Shown in pieces: positions 59,924-64,000 of a stretch of 64,000 nt of DNA. Position 1 is the stretch's first letter; every line of letters starts with the position of its first letter. The position numbers were made by a program, and so were the translations under genes. Origin of the DNA: Protonemura montana (taxonomy: Eukaryota; Arthropoda; Insecta; Plecoptera; Nemouridae); the NCBI GenBank assembly GCA_947568835.1, contig OX387602.1, positions 3,690,570 through 3,754,569 on the forward strand, given 5' to 3'. Under the pieces are notes generated by a model that ran no database searches, was not told the DNA's origin, and worked only from the letters and a program-made list of their open reading frames with translations.

Positions 59924-62900
59924 CCTATTTGTCTACGTAACACAATAGTAAATTATATATTATCTATCCATGCCATGCCATGATTGCACTGAATGCTTTA
60001 ACGTTAACATTATACCAATATCCATCACGAGTGCGCTCTTAATCATGTAATGGAACACCTATGCTGGAAAGCAGATTGCTATGTTATCGCTTACGTCGCC
60101 GCGGTCATTCCAATGCATCGCCCCCCGCCAAGTGATTATTTGTAATGTAGATGCAGGTTGAAGCATTGACACCAATTTAGGACCATCAAGAGACTGCGAG
60201 TAGAAAACGAGCCAAACGGATGTTCCTGAAGCAAGTTAACTCATTAGTTTAGTGAGCCATGAGAGTCTCGGCGATTGGTGCCTTGCATTCGGCTAGGCTG
60301 CAGTTGGTAGCCGTAACTTCTACAAAGTTGTGACGACTCCGCCATCTGGCGCTCGGTTATAGCATGCCGACGCCGACCGCGGGCAAGTTTCGTTTTCCAC
60401 GCGTCCTTCCTCGGCATTCGTTTCTCGCGAACCGCATTGCGCGATGATTAAGCATGGCACGTGGATAATTTCCCTGTTTGCCAGCTGGACTGTGATGCCC
60501 ACCTTCGCGACCAGCTTGACGATACCGGCAAGATCACCCTATCTCGAAGCGCTCATGGGAGCTTTGAGTTGGGAATACTGGACCAATCACAGCATTCGAT
60601 CATGTTTGTGTTCGCTGTTCGCAGGAACGAACCATTTGCTTGGATGCTTTTGCTGTGTGGATGCTTTTGCTTTCCAAATGACTAGCTGGAGTCATAAGAA
60701 AAACTATTTGAAATGGGTTTTGAATGCTAAGTAAAGGGCTACTAAATTTCCCGACGTTTCGTAACATGTACTAGTTACTTCTTCAAGGGTTAGAGCAGTC
60801 CTGACAATTTTCCAATAACAAAAGAACCACATAAGCTGGAGTCATGTTTCGAGTGTTACGCATTTCGTTATTCCTCGCATTTGAGACAGGTTTACTCTCA
60901 ATTAATTCTACTGCCAAACTTAACGATTAATTTATGTTTATCGATATTTTGAGTAGTAATTATTTAATTCTAGTGGCGTGTTAAAAAGGTGTCATCGGGT
61001 ATTATCCTCCGCTACCACGTGTTGCCAGCTCATTTTCTCAGCAGAAAGTTAAATATAAACGCAAGTTCTTTGATTCTACGATCTGTGATTCTACCTTCAC
61101 AGTCAAAGGCGATACGAAGGTTGCCAGTATTACTGCAGTGCCTCGACGATATCAAGACATTTTCTCGGTTTTCAAATCGAGAAAGAAACATAAAAATGGT
61201 GGACGGTATTTGTGAGACAAGCTAGATTCTCTCGCAAACACGTTCGCTTACGTATAGAGCACACATAAAACGCACTTGCCCACTTAGCTTGATTGAAGTC
61301 TTCGGCGTTATGTCAGATTTACCTCTCGTTCACTTTTAAGCAAATATGAAAAAGAACTTATTGACATTGCGTGTAAATATTCTCTGCAGAATCGCGTACA
61401 CAACGCTCGTAATGGCGATGTGGTTTTTGCGTAGACCCAGGCCGCCTACTTATTAGCTCGGTGCGCTACGGAAATCATATTGACGAAGATGCTTTCAGCT
61501 CCTGGTCGTGGTGCTTGCCTTTTGAGAGGCTCCGTCTGATGTTCAACGCTCGTTATATAATTACACAGCTGAGCGGCAAGTGGGAAGCGGTGTTCGCCTG
61601 GCGGGCCGAATACGACGTCGTCGGCCTCGGCGGTGGGCCTGTGTGAACCGATTGTTAAGACTTGCAACGAGGGGTTAGATTTTGGAGGCTGGTTTCCTTC
61701 CTTAACGATCTGCTCCTCTGTGCGTGTCCTGACAGCTAACGAGGATCTTCACGCCGAAGCTGAACCCGCCAGTGGCGATCCTGCCGGCGACAGTGGCGAC
61801 GTGTTCTCGCCGTTGTCTTTGCCCGTCATTGCGTTGCGTACTTTGTGCCCGAGGTGGTGAGAGAAGGTTGAGAATGAGACCTTAGCAGAGGGTCAACGGA
61901 TGTTCTCCATCCTATGTGTGATTTGATCATAGAGTGGTATGGTTAGAAGATAGATGCGCCTCTGGTGTGAATGAACAGGAAGGTCTGTTTTGTGCCTTCA
62001 TTTTCGTTACATTCTCTGCTCATCGCCGCTGATATCCGATTCAGCTAGCGTCGTTCCCCAGACTCCGGCGCCGACGCCGACGCCGGTAAATTGAGATCCT
62101 TTCACATAATATATGTGCTCATGTTTGTTTTTATATTCATCTCGTTCTCTGGAATCCGGAGAATGTGTTTCCTTCGTGTTCTCTCCTAACGATACGTGCA
62201 TGCTTTTATTATTTGACGAAGGCCAATGATTACTCACCGGTACGCTTTGCAGGTGGGATGTGCACTGCCTGCCTTCTCCCCTCATCCCGCAATCATTGCG
62301 AGGGAGGCTTCATAACGATTGATAATTGTAAGGTGTGGGCTTTTCAGCATTTCCTTGCAGTGAGATGATTTCTGAATAATTTAGGAGCAAATATCTGCGA
62401 TCATCTGACATTGTCAAAATGAAAAAAAAAACCGTGTCAGGCTCTAGCCGGTCTTTGAGTTTTATCTGACGACTTCGCTGTCCCACATTTTGCTCCAGTA
62501 AATTCTTGAGAGAAAAGGGAGAAAATAAATATCCCCTATATAATCTATTTGATCGAGTTTCCTCTGTTTTATATAGTACGCTACGGAATGCTTACTCAGC
62601 TTTAGAATTTCTGAAGTTACGGTCGTCTCCATATAAAGAATTTTTCAACAAATGCGCAAAGTGGAAGTATCATGTATCTACATCGGAAAAGTCAAATTAT
62701 TGACATTATGCTTCTAGAGGAACATGCTCTGCAAACTGAAGCTCATTCAAATATTATAAACGGTTTTCTGTGACTTCAACTGTTTGCCATTTCAATCTGC
62801 AAGCGAGGATCTCGTCTGGGTCATCCAGGATGAGAGAGAGAGGTGGTTGCAGAGATGGAGAACTGCCGACGGAATTAGAGAAGTTCTGGAACGCGCGAAA

Positions 62901-63120
62901 GGGTGAACCTCTTGGATAATTTCCCTCTCAGTCAACTGACGGGCAGGTCACTAACATAATCGCAGTTCGGAGCTTCATTAAAAGAACATCCTGATCCCTT
63001 GATCCTTATCCACTGCTGACGGCAACATTGCCAGATTAATAATGTATGAACCAATTACAAGAGAGCAGCAGCACATCTAGATGTTCGTTGGTGTTCGGGT
63101 GGGCTCGTTGCACATCACAG

Positions 63121-63135
63121 CCCCCCCCCCCCCCC
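63121..63135. repeat. Poly-C run
   Basis: 15 consecutive C. Confidence 0.85.
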
Positions 63136-64000
63136 ATCCCTCCTCTTCTTCTATGCCATCAGCACGGCACCTTCTTTGCCCACCCGTCCGAATGCCCGCC
63201 ATCCGCAAACTTAATCATTAGCGCGCCCGTCATGTTTGGAGAGATTATTAGATGCTCGATAATATTTCACTCGCATTTACGATTTATGCAGCGCAACAGC
63301 GAAAATGTATTTTGCACCGAGGAGATGTCGCTATGTCCAAAAAACCGCAAGCTGCATTTCAACATTTTGAGTTAGAGTTTGCTTTTTCCGTGGCTTTGTG
63401 ACTTGAGTGATGTTCTACTTTATCAAGGTTTCGATAAAACAGCCAATCTTTGATGGAACCCAAAAACTAACATGCAGAAAACTATGAGACTTTTTAAATG
63501 TATCCTTACATTACTTTGAATGAGTTTATTTAAATTAGAAGGTCAGACAAGGCTAGAATTGTACGTAAGTCCCAGGACGACGTCTGCTCTGTTTATCATA
63601 GCGCGGTTATCCTTGCCCATTTGGAATCGAGCATATTCCATTTGCAATGCGAAAACTTACAATACCGTAGTACGGCATGTTTGGCCGCCGCTCTAGCGGT
63701 GACTTAATGCGCCCATAAATCAAGCCGCCGCACCCTGGCGAGTATTCCGAGCAATTCTTCCCTTTGGATCTCTTTTATTGTGATACAGTGCAGTGCGTGC
63801 AGTGCCTGTGCAATTGTCGCCGAATTGCCCGCTCGTTCGCCTCAAGACGTGTCGTGGTAATTAATTGTGGCTTATCGGATTTGTGCGACGACGCGTTGAC
63901 TTGCCAAGCTATACAGTTGTGTTTTTTTTTCTGCGCCGCGATTTCGAAATGTACTTGTTTTTTTTGTTGGCCCAGTGCGTCGGGTCGACGTTGCTGGCCG

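Larger units (their letters stand above)
42955..64000 (+). other. dlg1 intron 2 (runs off the window)
   Basis: At least 21 kb after the L27 exon donor. I looked for the expected next exon (IQEFYE-type sequence), PDZ exons and an L27-less first exon and found none. The open frames (largest 136 codons at 56335-56745) are low in conserved features and look accidental. Confidence 0.7.

Noticed and set aside
60461-60685. 74-codon frame with LDDTGKITLSRSAHGSFELG
   Set aside because: Looks protein-like in part but has an overlapping rival frame, no recognisable family and no convincing splice sites for a dlg1 exon.

Overview
The window is nuclear DNA of an arthropod, most likely an insect. All genes are split by GT-AG introns (one GC-AG), and the proteins are animal housekeeping or neural proteins. 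The Dlg1 N-terminus reads MPVRKQ(G)EAHRALELLEDYH, which is the arthropod form as I remember it. There are no prokaryotic operons. I had no database access, so homology calls rest on remembered family sequences and on splice phases that close exactly.

Layout: (1) About 1-9.7 kb, + strand: the 3' half of a MYT1-family C2HC zinc-finger transcription factor, with six visible coding exons, four zinc fingers and a C-terminal coiled-coil domain, then a long 3' UTR. (2) 9.9-15.2 kb, - strand: a complete eight-exon AFG2B (SPATA5L1) AAA+ ATPase of 767 codons. It converges on MYT1, and a palindrome carrying poly(A) signals on both strands lies between the two 3' ends. (3) 16.0-17.9 kb, + strand: a complete four-exon AMMECR1 gene divergent from AFG2B. 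Its TAG stop is followed in frame by 75 more open codons, so it is a stop-codon readthrough candidate. (4) 21.3-23.2 kb, - strand: a complete three-exon TMEM126 gene. (5) From 23.75 kb, + strand: the start of discs large (dlg1). Coding exon 1 is at 23,747 and the L27-domain exon is at 42,823-42,954, separated by a 19-kb intron. At least 21 kb of the next intron follows to the window end.

Gene density changes abruptly. The first 24 kb holds four genes and is mostly AT-rich. The last 40 kb is dlg1 intron, rich in CpG and repeats. It carries poly-G/poly-C runs of 13-30 bases, a 14-bp minisatellite, a tRNA-like element between inverted repeats, and a 7.5-kb array of seven units of 0.93-1.09 kb. 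The array has five units in one orientation and two in the other. Its termini look Helitron-like: a hairpin followed by CTAG.

The five genes share no pathway. Their arrangement does suggest shared control regions: AFG2B/AMMECR1 and TMEM126/dlg1 are divergent pairs separated by 793 and 555 bp, so each pair may use a bidirectional promoter. The observations I rate highest are the AMMECR1 readthrough extension, the two-orientation modular array, the palindromic bidirectional poly(A) region, and the tandem alternative donor sites at dlg1 exon 1.
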